Positions 1 through 8,939 of a DNA stretch of 64,000 nucleotides are shown piece by piece (positions within the stretch are counted from its first letter, which is position 1; each line of letters starts with the position of its first letter). The stretch covers positions 241,622 to 305,621 of the forward strand of contig NZ_JACJFN010000005.1 in NCBI RefSeq assembly GCF_014164785.1. Direction: 5' to 3'. This stretch comes from Aquipseudomonas guryensis (lineage in GTDB: Bacteria; Pseudomonadota; Gammaproteobacteria; Pseudomonadales; Pseudomonadaceae). The notes under the pieces were generated by a model, which saw only the letters and a list, made by a program, of their open reading frames with translations, made no database searches and had not been told where the DNA came from. Position numbers and translations under genes: made by a program.

Positions 1-497
1 GCAGGTGCAGCGTAGATGCCCACGGCCACCGCCAACTCCATGACCCGTGGCAGGTCACTGGTGTATACGAGTACGCACTGCAACTCATCGTCCAGCGGCT
101 CGCTGAGGTCGACCAGCACATAACCACCCTTCTCCTTGTACATGCTGGAGAGCTGCACCTGGATGCGGTTGAGGGCTTTCAGTGGCTCCACCTTGGCCAG
201 CTGCTTGGGCTTGATGTTGAAGGGCACGTCCGGGCCGAAGGAGTCGATGATGTGCTGCAGCAGCTCCTCGTAGCTGTCGGCCTGGAACAGCACGGTTTCC
301 GGCAGACTGCCGATCACCACCCACTCGCCCAGGGGGATGGGGAACGTGTCGTCGTAGTTGATGTCCGGGTTGGCGGCAAGGAAGGCGGCAGGATCGGCGT
401 AGGCCTGGGCGGCTTCGTCGGCGATGCGGGCGATCTCCTCGTCGGTCATGCAGCCGGAGCTGATCAGGGTGATGAGTTCGAGGAGTTGGGCGTTCAT
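1..497 (-). CDS. Hypothetical protein, 3' end outside the window
   Basis: An open reading frame runs on the minus strand from an ATG at 497 to the window edge without a stop, giving at least 165 residues. The visible part begins MNAQLLELITLISS and holds an acidic, alanine-rich N-terminal helix region and a mixed alpha/beta middle. It has no signal peptide, membrane segment or motif I recognise. The codon choice (third-position G or C) is typical of the neighbouring genes, which supports it as a real gene. It is divergent from the GGDEF-EAL gene at 696. The function is unknown, and the C-terminus cannot be judged because the gene is cut by the window edge. Confidence 0.7.
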   Translation of the reverse strand, partial: MNAQLLELITLISSGCMTDEEIARIADEAAQAYADPAAFLAANPDINYDDTFPIPLGEWVVIGSLPETVLFQADSYEELLQHIIDSFGPDVPFNIKPKQLAKVEPLKALNRIQVQLSSMYKEKGGYVLVDLSEPLDDELQCVLVYTSDLPRVMELAVAVGIYAAP

Positions 498-695
498 GGT
501 GGTGATCCTGAGGCGGTAATTCGGACTAGGCTGAACAGGATAGCGTGAAAAGATCACGGGTTGCCGGCGGCAGATCGTCGAAACTCGATGGCAGCAGGCT
601 CTGGACTGCTGGCTAATTGACGGAATCACGCGTAGGCATTCCAATGCCGTGAGGCGGCCACACCGACCATTCGCTTCTCCACAAGGAACTGCCGC

Positions 696-3221
696 GTGCC
701 CGACGAGATCAGCCGGCTCAACTCACCCCAACAAACCTCGACTCGGCTGATCCTGCTGCTACTCGCCAGCCTATTCGCCGGTCTGCTGCTGATCGAGCTG
801 AGCAGTCCGCACGTGCCTCCGAGCCCGCACTACCTGAGCTGGCACCAACTGCTGGAAACCCTGTCCATCGTGGTTTCCACGCTGATCTTTGCCGTGGGCT
901 GGAACACCTACCGCCTGCACCGGCAGCGCAACATCCTGGTAGTTTCCTGTGCCTTTCTCGGCGTAGCGATTGCCGATTTCTCGCACATGCTTTCCTACCG
1001 CGGCATGCCCGACTTCATCACGCCCAACGGTATCGAGAAGGGTATCAACTTCTGGCTCCTGGCTCGCTACCTGGCGGCGCTGGCCCTGCTCCTGGTGGCC
1101 TGGCTGCCCTGGCGCCCGGCGGACAAGGACGGCGCAGCCAATACCGGAGCCTGGCGCCTGCTGTGCATGCTCGGCATGTTCCTGCTGCTGGTCCCCGCCC
1201 ACATCATCTTCTTCTGGTTCCCGCAGTGGGTGCCGCAGACCTTCATCGAGGGTCAGGGCCTGACTGCATTCAAGGTGGCCAGCGAGTACGGCGTAATCGC
1301 CATCCACCTACTCAGCATCGCCCTGCTCGCCCGCCACCTGCGCCGGCGCACGGGGGTCGATGTACGGCTGCTGATGGGTGCGCTGCTGGCCATGATCATG
1401 AGCGAGCTGCTGTTCACCCGTTACTCCTCGGTGACCGATCTCTACAACCTGGGCGGCCATCTATACAAGGTGATGGCCTACCTGGTGCTATACCGGGTGA
1501 TGTTCGTGGAAACCATCTATGCGCCCTACCGGGCCCTGGATAAAACCCGCAAGCACACGCAGGCGGTGATCGAGGCGATTCCCGATCAGCTGTTCGAACT
1601 GGACGGCCAGGGCCGCTGCCTGAGTGTGCATACCCCGCCGCAGGGTGCCTTGATCGATCCGCGCAACTCGCCACCGGGCTGCAACCTGCTGGAAGTGCTC
1701 CCCGCCGAAGCTGCGGACAATTGCCAACGGGCACTGGAGGAGGCGCGCCTGCAGGGCTTCAGCATCGGTCAGCAACTACTCATCAGCCAGGGTGAACAAA
1801 CGCGCTGCTATGAGCTGTCGGTATCCACCCTGCACCAGGGGCCAAACACCAGCTTCGTGATGCTGGCCCGCGATATCAGCCAGCGCCTGCGTGACCAGCA
1901 GCATATCGAGTACCTGGCCCACTTCGATGCGCTGACCAGCCTGCCCAACCGCACCCTGTTCGCCTCGCGCGTCGAGCAGGCCTTGATCTTGTGCGAACGT
2001 AGCCAGCAGACGCTGGCCGTGCTGTTCATGGACCTCGACCACTTCAAGAACATCAATGACCTGCTCGGCCACCCGGTGGGCGACGCCCTGCTGGTGGAAG
2101 TGGCGCGGCGCATCCAGCCGCTGATACGCGACGAAGACACCTTCTCGCGCCAGGGCGGCGACGAGTTCATCCTGGTCCTGCCCTATGTCGATGCCCAGGG
2201 GGCCGCGCACCTGGCCCGGCATATCCAGAGCCTGCTCGATCAGCCCTTCCGGATCGATACGCACAACCAGCAGATCAGCGCATCGATCGGCATCGCCATG
2301 TTTCCTGAGGATGGCAGCACTGTGGAAACCCTGGCCCGGCATGCCGAGATCGCCATGTACCGGGCCAAGCAGGACGGGCGCAACCAGCATGCGTTCTTTA
2401 CCCAGGAGATGCAGGCCCAGTCGGCCCGTACCCTGCAGTTGGAAAGCGCATTGCGCAATGCACTCAGCCAGGGCGAGCTGGAGGTTTACTACCAGCCGCA
2501 GCTGTCCGTGGACGGCCAGTTGGTTGGTGCCGAGGCGCTGCTGCGCTGGAAGCACCCCGAGCTGGGCTTCATCAGCCCCGCCGAGTTCATCCCCATCGCC
2601 GAGAGCAGTGGGCAGATCCTGCGAATCGGCGAGTGGGTGCTGCGCACTGCCTGCGCGCAGATGCAGCGCTGGCTGGAAGCTGGCTACCCGGCGCACACCA
2701 CGATGGCGGTAAACCTGTCCATGGCCCAGTTCCGTGCCCAGGGTCTGCTCAAGCTGATTGCCGACGTGCTGCAACAGAGCGGCCTGCCCGCCCACTGCCT
2801 GGAGCTGGAACTGACCGAAAGCGTGGCCATGCACAAGCCGGCCAGCGTGGTGCAGATGATCCGCGAGCTGCGCAAACTCGGCGTGCGCCTGGCCATCGAT
2901 GACTTCGGCACGGGCTATTCCTCCCTGAGCTACCTCAAGCAGTTGGAGGTGCACAAGCTGAAGATCGACCAGTCCTTCGTCCACGACATCAACCGCGACG
3001 GCAGCGACCAGCGCATCGTCCAGGCGATTATCGGCATGGCCCACGGCCTGGGCATGCTAACCATCGCCGAAGGGGTGGAAACCAGCGAGCAGCTGCAACA
3101 GCTGACACTGATGGGCTGCCAGGAAGTCCAGGGCTACCTGTTCAGCCGACCACTACCGGCTGCCGAATTCGATGCTTTGGTGCGCGGCAAGGGCCTGCTG
3201 CCGATGACCAGCCAGGCCTGA
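696..3221 (+). CDS. Membrane MASE3-PAS-GGDEF-EAL cyclic-di-GMP protein
   Basis: This 841-residue protein is a candidate bifunctional diguanylate cyclase/phosphodiesterase. The N-terminal ~270 residues are several hydrophobic helices resembling the MASE3 sensor domain, followed by a PAS-like linker. The GGDEF signature is intact at residues 487-491, and an RDED sequence five residues before it fits the inhibitory I-site. The EAL half starts at Glu613 (EALLRW) and keeps the metal and catalytic signatures NLS, ELTES, DDFGTGYS, KIDQSF and AEGVE, so both activities look possible. The start is a GTG at 696 with AAGGA about 9 bases upstream; no better ATG is available. It is a single gene, followed by a REP hairpin pair. 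The membrane signal it senses is unknown. Confidence 0.9.
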   Translation: MPDEISRLNSPQQTSTRLILLLLASLFAGLLLIELSSPHVPPSPHYLSWHQLLETLSIVVSTLIFAVGWNTYRLHRQRNILVVSCAFLGVAIADFSHMLSYRGMPDFITPNGIEKGINFWLLARYLAALALLLVAWLPWRPADKDGAANTGAWRLLCMLGMFLLLVPAHIIFFWFPQWVPQTFIEGQGLTAFKVASEYGVIAIHLLSIALLARHLRRRTGVDVRLLMGALLAMIMSELLFTRYSSVTDLYNLGGHLYKVMAYLVLYRVMFVETIYAPYRALDKTRKHTQAVIEAIPDQLFELDGQGRCLSVHTPPQGALIDPRNSPPGCNLLEVLPAEAADNCQRALEEARLQGFSIGQQLLISQGEQTRCYELSVSTLHQGPNTSFVMLARDISQRLRDQQHIEYLAHFDALTSLPNRTLFASRVEQALILCERSQQTLAVLFMDLDHFKNINDLLGHPVGDALLVEVARRIQPLIRDEDTFSRQGGDEFILVLPYVDAQGAAHLARHIQSLLDQPFRIDTHNQQISASIGIAMFPEDGSTVETLARHAEIAMYRAKQDGRNQHAFFTQEMQAQSARTLQLESALRNALSQGELEVYYQPQLSVDGQLVGAEALLRWKHPELGFISPAEFIPIAESSGQILRIGEWVLRTACAQMQRWLEAGYPAHTTMAVNLSMAQFRAQGLLKLIADVLQQSGLPAHCLELELTESVAMHKPASVVQMIRELRKLGVRLAIDDFGTGYSSLSYLKQLEVHKLKIDQSFVHDINRDGSDQRIVQAIIGMAHGLGMLTIAEGVETSEQLQQLTLMGCQEVQGYLFSRPLPAAEFDALVRGKGLLPMTSQA

Positions 3222-3260
3222 ACGCTTGCTGTTTATCTGAAAGATTTTCGCGCCCAGAGC

Positions 3261-3323
3261 GTAGGAGCCAGCTTGCTGGCGATCCTGGTAGGTCAAAAGC
3301 ATCGCCAGCAAGCTGGCTCCTAC
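3261..3323. repeat. REPIN: inverted pair of Pseudomonas REP hairpins
   Basis: Two perfectly complementary 23-base arms (3261-3283 and 3301-3323), starting GTAGGAGCCAGCTTGCTGGC, are separated by 17 bases. Each arm is itself partly self-complementary around AGCTTGCT. This is the doublet architecture of Pseudomonas REP sequences mobilised by RAYT-type transposases. It lies between the convergent ends of the GGDEF-EAL gene and the FAD oxidoreductase gene. A related doublet lies at 42990-43060. Confidence 0.85.
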
Positions 3324-3404
3324 AGGGTTTGCTGCGCGACTGCGCTCCGTCGAAGACGGCGGGCAATCTCCGACAGGCTTCCCACGGCAGAAAAACATTA
3401 CCTC

Positions 3405-4718
3405 TCAGCGCAGCTTTTCCAACAGCCCGTAGTACCACATGCCCACGGCCAGCATCGGGTTGCCGAATACGTCACCGAGCGGCACCTTGATGTGCTTGCA
3501 GCTGGCGAAGGTGTCGAAGTGGCCGAGGCTGCCGGTCATCGCCTCAGCCATGATCTCGCCCATGATGTGGGTGGTGGCGATGCCGTGGCCGGAGTAACCC
3601 TGGCAGTACCAGACGTTGTCCGACAGCTTGCCCAGCTGCGGGATGCGGTTCATCACGATACCCATGGCGCAGCTCCACTGGAACTCGATGTCGACGCCCT
3701 TGAGCTGTGGGAAGGTGCGCTCGATGCAGGGGCGCAGTTCGCCGGCGATATCGCGCGAGTCGCGCCCGGAGTAATTGGCGCCGCCGCCGAACAGCAGACG
3801 ACCGTCGGCGGTCATGCGGTAGTAGTCGAGCACGAAGCGGCAGTCGTACACTGCCAGGTTGTGCGGGTTGAGCTCCTGGGCCAGCTCGCCCAGCGGCTTG
3901 GTGGTGACGATGCCGCCCATGGCCGGGAAGATCTTGCCCTTGAGCTGCTTGGGCTCCAGCTTGTGGTACACGTCGCCGGCCAGCAGCACCTGCTTGGCGT
4001 CGATGCGGCCCTGGGCAGTGATCACCGCCGGATTGGCGCCGTGGACGATTTCCAGCACCTCGGAGTGTTCGAAGATCAGCGCGCCCAGGCTGGCCGCAGC
4101 CTTGGCCTCGCCGATGCACAGGTTGAGCGGGTGCAAGTGCATGTTGCGGGTGTTCTTCAGTGCGCCCAGGTACAGATCGCTGCCCAGATGGGCACGCACG
4201 CCATCGCGATCCAGCAGGGTCACTTCATCGCCCATGCCGCGGCGCTGGGCTTCGGCGTAGGTGCTTTCCAGCTCGCTCATGTGCACCGGCTTCATCGCCG
4301 CATGCAGGTGGCCGTGGCGCAGGTCGCACTGGATGCCGTACTTCTGGACCCGGCTCTTGATGATTTCGTGACCGCGCCAGCGCAGGTGCCAGATAAAGTC
4401 GTCAACTTCCTCACCGATGCTCTTGCGCATCTGCGTACGCATCGCCTCATCGCCGGACAGGCTGCCGGTGACCTGGCCGCCATTGCGCCCGGTAGCGCCC
4501 CAGCCGATCTTGTGCGACTCGACGATGGCCACCTTGAGGCCACGCTCAGCCAGCTCCACCGCACTGGCCACGCCGGTGAAGCCGCCGCCGATAATCACCA
4601 CGTCGACACTGACCTGACCCTGCAGGGTCGGATAGTCGGTCTCCTCGTTGAGGGTGGCGGTGTAGTACGACTTGCAGCGCTCGGCGGCAGGGACCACGGG
4701 CTGGATGGCGGCGTTCAT
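3405..4718 (-). CDS. FAD-dependent amine oxidoreductase (gamma-glutamylputrescine oxidase-like)
   Basis: This 437-residue protein belongs to the DAO-type FAD oxidoreductases. The Rossmann dinucleotide motif GGGFTG lies near residue 43, followed by the acidic strand end VAIVES and the GWGATGRNGGQ segment typical of gamma-glutamylputrescine oxidase (PuuB/PauB/OrdL). The C-terminal QGYSGHGIATTH segment matches the FAD-contacting region of the family. It likely oxidises a gamma-glutamylated polyamine or similar amine. The ATG at 4718 is chosen because AAGGAA lies 6-7 bases upstream; a longer in-frame extension has no ribosome site. No other polyamine genes flank it, so the substrate remains an inference from the family. 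Confidence 0.85.
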   Translation of the reverse strand: MNAAIQPVVPAAERCKSYYTATLNEETDYPTLQGQVSVDVVIIGGGFTGVASAVELAERGLKVAIVESHKIGWGATGRNGGQVTGSLSGDEAMRTQMRKSIGEEVDDFIWHLRWRGHEIIKSRVQKYGIQCDLRHGHLHAAMKPVHMSELESTYAEAQRRGMGDEVTLLDRDGVRAHLGSDLYLGALKNTRNMHLHPLNLCIGEAKAAASLGALIFEHSEVLEIVHGANPAVITAQGRIDAKQVLLAGDVYHKLEPKQLKGKIFPAMGGIVTTKPLGELAQELNPHNLAVYDCRFVLDYYRMTADGRLLFGGGANYSGRDSRDIAGELRPCIERTFPQLKGVDIEFQWSCAMGIVMNRIPQLGKLSDNVWYCQGYSGHGIATTHIMGEIMAEAMTGSLGHFDTFASCKHIKVPLGDVFGNPMLAVGMWYYGLLEKLR

Positions 4719-5135
4719 GCGATGTTCCTTGTTGATAGGGCGTGGAGGGCGCGAAACCCTTTCCACGGGATAGCGTGTAAGTAGCCCGAATAGAGTCCGG
4801 GGATGACCGGGGGTTGGCAGGCAATCGAATCGGCAACGGGGCTGCGGACATGGCGCAGCCGCCTGGTTCAGGATGCTGAGTACAGACCATCCGGTGGACG
4901 CGCATGGCGGCAATGCCAGAGCGCCCAGAAGGCGAGAATTTCAGGCAACCGCGCGTTGACCTGATCGGCAGCGAGCCGAGCCTCGGCCTTGAACAGGCCC
5001 AAGCGAGGTACATGGCGGCAAACACGCATTGGGGAAATCATGGACAAGGAGACTCGCATGCCGGCGAGCGTTGGTTAAATCGGATTTTTTACACATTCAG
5101 ATTCAGGATTACTAAACAATCATGCCGTGTCGCTA
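4719..5135. other. Intergenic region upstream of the FAD oxidoreductase
   Basis: These ~417 bases hold the presumed promoter of the minus-strand oxidase near 4720-4800 and an AT-rich stretch at about 5075-5125. Small open frames here (for example 63 codons on the minus strand at 4868-5059) show no ribosome site or recognisable protein. I see no RNA gene. Confidence 0.5.
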
Positions 5136-5277
5136 GCAGGTTGTTGAAAAACTTAGGCGAGGTAGTCAGCGCAAGGCAGAAACAGGCGAAAAAGCGCAGT
5201 TTACGAGCTGTAAATGAGCATTTTGAGCCTGTTTTTAACGCCGCGATGGCAACGCAGGTAGTTTTTCAACAGCCTGC
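5136..5277. mobile_element. MITE-like element, 142 bp with 18-bp terminal inverted repeats and TA flanks
   Basis: The ends are GCAGGTTGTTGAAAAACT (5136-5153) and its inverted partner at 5260-5277, matching at 17 of 18 positions. TA dinucleotides directly abut both ends (5134-5135 and 5278-5279), as expected for a target duplicated by an IS630/Tc1-type transposase. The interior is partly palindromic (TTTAC and GTAAA around the centre near 5206), so the element can fold into one long imperfect hairpin. It encodes no protein. The assignment to an IS630-derived MITE is inferred from the TA target and the end structure. Confidence 0.7.
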
Positions 5278-6311
5278 TAACGCGGCGGCTGGTAACGGAA
5301 CGGTACCTCCAGGCCGCTCTCGATCCGCCAGGAGAGTTGGTGCACCCCGGCCAGTACGCCGTGATCGGTATTGCGCATCAACTCCTGCCATTCCGCCTCG
5401 AATGCGCTCTTGAGGTTCTGGCGTAGTTGCGCTTCGGTTTGCGGACGCTTGTTCTCACGGGCGATGGCGGTGAAGATCGCCACGCCCAAGGACAGCGTGG
5501 TGCCGGCCACCCGCCCGACCATGGCGCCGACGGCGCTGGCCGCGCTGCTGGTGGTCAGCTCATCCACCAGTCGCTCACTGGTGCGCTGCGCCACCGAGGC
5601 AATGCCGGGGTCGGTCGACCAGTCGCGCAGGCCGCCGGGAGTGGCGCGAATGTGCTCGATCAGGCCGACATAGGCCGGCAGCCGTTTTAGCGGGTCGGCT
5701 TGCAGCAGTTCATGGAGCGACGCACCGGGCGCCTGGGTGATGGCGGGAACCGCCTGCAAGCGCTGCTCGAACTGCTCCTGCGGCACCGCATGGCGCTGCG
5801 CCAGGCCCTGCAGTCGCTGGTCGAGTTCCTGGACATAGAGCCGGGTACTGCGCTCCATGATCTGATCCGGATCATCCTCTTCGGCCACCGGTTCCAGCAC
5901 GCGCTCCTGGTACTGCTCCTGCAGATACAGGGCCAGGCGGCTGACAGTCGGGTCCTTGTCGCCCCCCGTGCTGAGCTTGTACCAGGACACCTTCATACCC
6001 AGCCACTGCTGGGTCCAGTAGCCGGAAAACCAGGGAATGAACTCATCGTCGGTCTGCTGGTAGACCCGTTCCATCCAGTGCTGCATGGACAACAGGGCAT
6101 GCTCCCTGGCCTGCTCGGCTGCGGCCTGCGATGCCGTGGCGATGTCGCGGTCGACCTGACGCCAGGTACTGGCGGAGACCGCCACCGGCGGATCGCTGGC
6201 GCAACCGGCCAGCGTCACCAGCCAGGCGACGAGCAGGGCCTGCAGCGTCGGTCTGCATAGCCGCCCAAGCGTTTGGGCACGGCTGACGACCGAGTCCCTT
6301 GCTCTGCACAT
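5277..6311 (-). CDS. Hypothetical lipoprotein, 344 residues
   Basis: The N-terminus has arginines, a hydrophobic stretch and the lipobox LAGC near residue 38, indicating a lipidated, membrane-anchored protein. The mature part is helical and rich in Gln, Glu and Arg, with a glycine/alanine-rich hydrophobic stretch (VGAMVGRVAGTTLSLGVA) near residue 260 that could insert into a membrane. I do not recognise a family. The ATG at 6311 is preferred over an upstream in-frame GTG at 6329 because GAGGCGG lies about 10 bases before it. The TAG stop is formed by the last base of the adjacent MITE-like element plus its TA flank, so the extreme C-terminus may have been altered by that insertion. Confidence 0.75.
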   Translation of the reverse strand: MCRARDSVVSRAQTLGRLCRPTLQALLVAWLVTLAGCASDPPVAVSASTWRQVDRDIATASQAAAEQAREHALLSMQHWMERVYQQTDDEFIPWFSGYWTQQWLGMKVSWYKLSTGGDKDPTVSRLALYLQEQYQERVLEPVAEEDDPDQIMERSTRLYVQELDQRLQGLAQRHAVPQEQFEQRLQAVPAITQAPGASLHELLQADPLKRLPAYVGLIEHIRATPGGLRDWSTDPGIASVAQRTSERLVDELTTSSAASAVGAMVGRVAGTTLSLGVAIFTAIARENKRPQTEAQLRQNLKSAFEAEWQELMRNTDHGVLAGVHQLSWRIESGLEVPFRYQPPR

Positions 6312-6455
6312 ACCGCGCAACCGCCTCACAGCCCGCTACGGGCCACGCATCTCATCCGGCAAGCTGCAGAACAGCTGCGCAGCCTGGCCCGCCCCCGCTC
6401 CAACGGAACGCCCAGCACGTCCGACCCTGGTGAGCTGAGTATAGGGCCGCCCCCA

Positions 6456-6851
6456 TCAACGCGCCTTGGTCACCTGCAGCGCGATGCCCAGGGCGGTAAT
6501 GCCCAATAGCACGGCCGCCAACAGCAGATTGATCGGCACACCCAGCTCGCGTAGCGCCTGGCTGGCATACACATCGGTACCGGGGATCAAGTAGGCGATG
6601 AACAGACCCGGCCAGAAACTGCCCGGCGCCAATGCCGCCGCCCATACTTGACCCTGCCTCAGTGCAGCCAGGGAAAACAGACTGACCAGAACCAGCGTGG
6701 TGAACTGCATGCCGATATGAAAACGCGCATGGCCTGGCCAGTCCGGATTGAACAGGTGAGTAGCGTTGAATACATCGGCGATGGCCACTATCGCCACAGT
6801 GGCGACAATGGCGAAACCCAGCAAACCTTTACCCAGTGCTGCACGCGTCAT
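6456..6851 (-). CDS. Small four-helix membrane protein downstream of the ene-reductase
   Basis: This 131-residue protein has about four hydrophobic segments (GLLGFAIVATVAIVAIAD, FTTLVLVSLFSLAALR, FWPGLFIAYLIPG and NLLLAAVLLGITALGIAL) and a conserved-looking HARFHIGMQ segment between helices 1 and 2. It resembles uncharacterised small integral membrane proteins found next to oxidoreductases. The ATG at 6851 is chosen because AAGGAGG stands five bases upstream, created right at the stop codon of the preceding ene-reductase gene. It is therefore almost certainly co-translated with it. No function can be assigned. Confidence 0.8.
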   Translation of the reverse strand: MTRAALGKGLLGFAIVATVAIVAIADVFNATHLFNPDWPGHARFHIGMQFTTLVLVSLFSLAALRQGQVWAAALAPGSFWPGLFIAYLIPGTDVYASQALRELGVPINLLLAAVLLGITALGIALQVTKAR

Positions 6852-6862
6852 GGTGGCCTCCT

Positions 6863-7942
6863 TCACAGTGTCGGGTAGTCGATAAAGCCCGCATCCTCGC
6901 CACCATACAGGGTGGCGCGGTCGGCTTGAGCCAGTTCGGCGCCACGGGCAAAGCGCTCCGGCAAATCGGGATTGGCGACGAAGGGGGTGCCGAACGACAC
7001 CAGCGCGGCCTCGCCGGCCTTGAGTGCCGCCTCGCCGCTCAGCGCGTCATAGCCACCGTTGGCGATCAGCGGACTGCGGCTCAGCGGGCCGAACGTTGCC
7101 AGTACGTCGCGCGGCCAGTGAGGGAAGTTGTCCAGCGGAAATAGCGCGCGCATCAGGTGCACATACCCGGGCTGCAGCCTATTCAATTCGCCCAGTAGGT
7201 AGCTGTAGAGCGCCAGCGGATCGCTGTCGATCATGCTGTTGAAGGGAATCACCGGCGACAGCTTGATCCCCACGCGAGTGGAGCCCCACACCTCGATCAG
7301 CGCCTGCATCACCTCCAGCACGAACCGGCTGCGCTTGGCAATGCTGCCGCCGTAATCGTCTGTACGCAGATTGGCCGAGTCCACCAGAAACTGGTTCGGC
7401 AGATAGCCGAATGCGGCATGCAACTCAACACCGTCAAACCCCGCACGCTTGGCGTTTTCAGCGGCGCGGCGGTAATCGCCGATGACGGTCTGGATTTCGC
7501 TCAGGGTCAGTACGCGCGGCACCTCGTAATCCCGCATGCCATCCAGGGTGAAATGCTGCTGTCCCTGGATCGCGACTGCCGAGGGTGCCACCGGCAACAA
7601 GCCGCCGCGCACACTGGAGTGACCGACCCGGCCGGTATGCCAGAGCTGCGCGAATATCTTGCCACCGGCCGCATGCACCGCCGCCGTCACCTGTTGCCAG
7701 GTGGCAATTTGCTTCTCGCTGTAGAGGCCGGGGGTCAGCGGACTGCCGACGGCGTCTGCCGAGATATTGATTGCCTCACTGATGATCAGCCCGGCACTGG
7801 CACGCTGGGCGTAGTAGGTGGCCGTGGACGCCCGCGGCACCCCGGCAGCATCGGCCCGTGAGCGGGTCATCGGCGCCATCACCATGTGGTTGCGCAGATC
7901 AAGATCATGCAGGCGAGCCGGGCTGAGCAGTTGAGCTGTCAT
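6863..7942 (-). CDS. Alkene reductase, old yellow enzyme family
   Basis: This 359-residue FMN enzyme of the NemA/OYE class is expected to use NAD(P)H to reduce activated alkenes such as enones, and possibly nitro compounds. The family pattern is clear: MVMAPMTRSRA near the N-terminus, AQLWHTGRVGH, the active-site helix DGVELHAAFGYLPNQFL, the segment LRTDDYGGS, and NGGYD with FGTPFVANPDLPERF at the C-terminus, which binds FMN phosphate. It forms an operon with the small membrane protein 11 bases downstream. It is divergent from a LysR-type regulator at 8067, the likely controller, with a perfect dyad between them. Confidence 0.92.
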   Translation of the reverse strand: MTAQLLSPARLHDLDLRNHMVMAPMTRSRADAAGVPRASTATYYAQRASAGLIISEAINISADAVGSPLTPGLYSEKQIATWQQVTAAVHAAGGKIFAQLWHTGRVGHSSVRGGLLPVAPSAVAIQGQQHFTLDGMRDYEVPRVLTLSEIQTVIGDYRRAAENAKRAGFDGVELHAAFGYLPNQFLVDSANLRTDDYGGSIAKRSRFVLEVMQALIEVWGSTRVGIKLSPVIPFNSMIDSDPLALYSYLLGELNRLQPGYVHLMRALFPLDNFPHWPRDVLATFGPLSRSPLIANGGYDALSGEAALKAGEAALVSFGTPFVANPDLPERFARGAELAQADRATLYGGEDAGFIDYPTL

Positions 7943-8036
7943 GGGAAAGTCTCCAGGTTCACGCAGAGGGATATCAGGCGTGAACGGATCATCCGGCCGG
8001 GCATGTATAGGATAAAGTCACCAAATCAGAAATGAT

Positions 8037-8054
8037 TGCTCCACCAGTGGAGCA
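8037..8054. promoter_or_regulatory. 18-bp dyad between ene-reductase and lysR genes
   Basis: TGCTCCAC and GTGGAGCA are perfect 8-base inverted arms separated by CA. The site ends 12 bases before the lysR start codon, in the 124-base divergent spacer. Its place suggests an operator for the LysR-type protein, both autoregulatory and controlling the divergent reductase operon. That role is inferred. Confidence 0.45.
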
Positions 8055-8066
8055 ATGGAGTGTTGT

Positions 8067-8939
8067 ATGAAGCTGCTCAATGACATGGCCCTGTTCGTCG
8101 AAGTGATCAAGGCCAACAGCTTTCGCGGTGCCGCCGAGGCAGTCGGCATGCCCAACTCCACGGTCTCGCGGCGCATCGCCGAACTGGAGCGGCGCATCGG
8201 TCTGCGCCTGCTCAACCGCACCACGCGGCGCATCGAACTCACCGAAGGCGGTCGCCTGTACTACGAGCGCTGCCGGCGTATCGTCGACGAGGCGCGCCTG
8301 GCCCATGAAGAGCTCTCCGAGCTGGTGGAGAACCCCAGCGGGCTGATCCGCCTGTCCATGCCCATCGACTTCGGCGTGGTCTACCTGGCACCGCTGCTGG
8401 CCGAATTCGCCGAACGCTACCCGCAGATCCAGTTCGACCTGGATCTCACGCCCAAGCGCCTGGACCTGATCCGCGACCCGGTTGATCTGGTGATTCGTAT
8501 CGGCACCCTGCCCGACTCGCAGTTGATTGCCCGGCCCCTTGGCACCCTGCAGCGCAGCCTCTTTGCCAGCCCGGGCTACTTGGCCCGGCATGGCATGCCG
8601 GACAGCCCGGCAGCCCTGCTGCAACACCAGTGTCTGCGCATGCTGGATGCACCCTGGGTCCTGTACGATGCCGAGCAGAAAGTGAGCCTGGCGGTACAGG
8701 GCCGCTACCTGCTGAACAACATCGGCATGCTGCGCCGCCTGGCCTTGCTCGGCCAGGGCATCGCCATGCTGGTGGACGAGATGATCGGCGAGGATCTTGC
8801 CCAAGGCCGCCTGCAGCGCGTATTGCCCGGATGGCAGGCAGAAGCCCTGCCGGTTTACGCCATTACCGAGACCCGCCTGGTGCCGGCCAAGGTGCGGGTG
8901 TTGATCGATTTCCTCAGCGAACAGTTCAACCGCGGCTGA
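8067..8939 (+). CDS. LysR-type regulator divergent from ene-reductase
   Basis: This 290-residue protein has the N-terminal winged helix-turn-helix of the LysR family (residues ~3-62: FVEVIKANSFRGAAEAVGMP then VSRRIAELERRIGLRLLNRT) and a substrate-binding co-inducer domain from about residue 90. It is closest in style to the AaeR/DsdC-like subgroup that controls adjacent oxidoreductases. The ATG at 8067 is preferred over the ATG at 8055 because GGAG lies seven bases upstream and the protein then begins directly at the DNA-binding helix. The divergent reductase/membrane-protein operon is the probable target. Confidence 0.9.
   Translation: MKLLNDMALFVEVIKANSFRGAAEAVGMPNSTVSRRIAELERRIGLRLLNRTTRRIELTEGGRLYYERCRRIVDEARLAHEELSELVENPSGLIRLSMPIDFGVVYLAPLLAEFAERYPQIQFDLDLTPKRLDLIRDPVDLVIRIGTLPDSQLIARPLGTLQRSLFASPGYLARHGMPDSPAALLQHQCLRMLDAPWVLYDAEQKVSLAVQGRYLLNNIGMLRRLALLGQGIAMLVDEMIGEDLAQGRLQRVLPGWQAEALPVYAITETRLVPAKVRVLIDFLSEQFNRG

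Noticed and set aside
3273..4784. A 503-codon open frame on the plus strand, antisense to the FAD oxidoreductase gene
   Set aside because: It is a mirror of the real minus-strand gene, caused by GC-rich third positions. Its start overlaps the REP doublet, and it has no ribosome site or recognisable motifs.
4868..5059. A 63-codon minus-strand frame in the gap upstream of the FAD oxidoreductase
   Set aside because: No ribosome binding site, no recognisable domain and composition like non-coding DNA.
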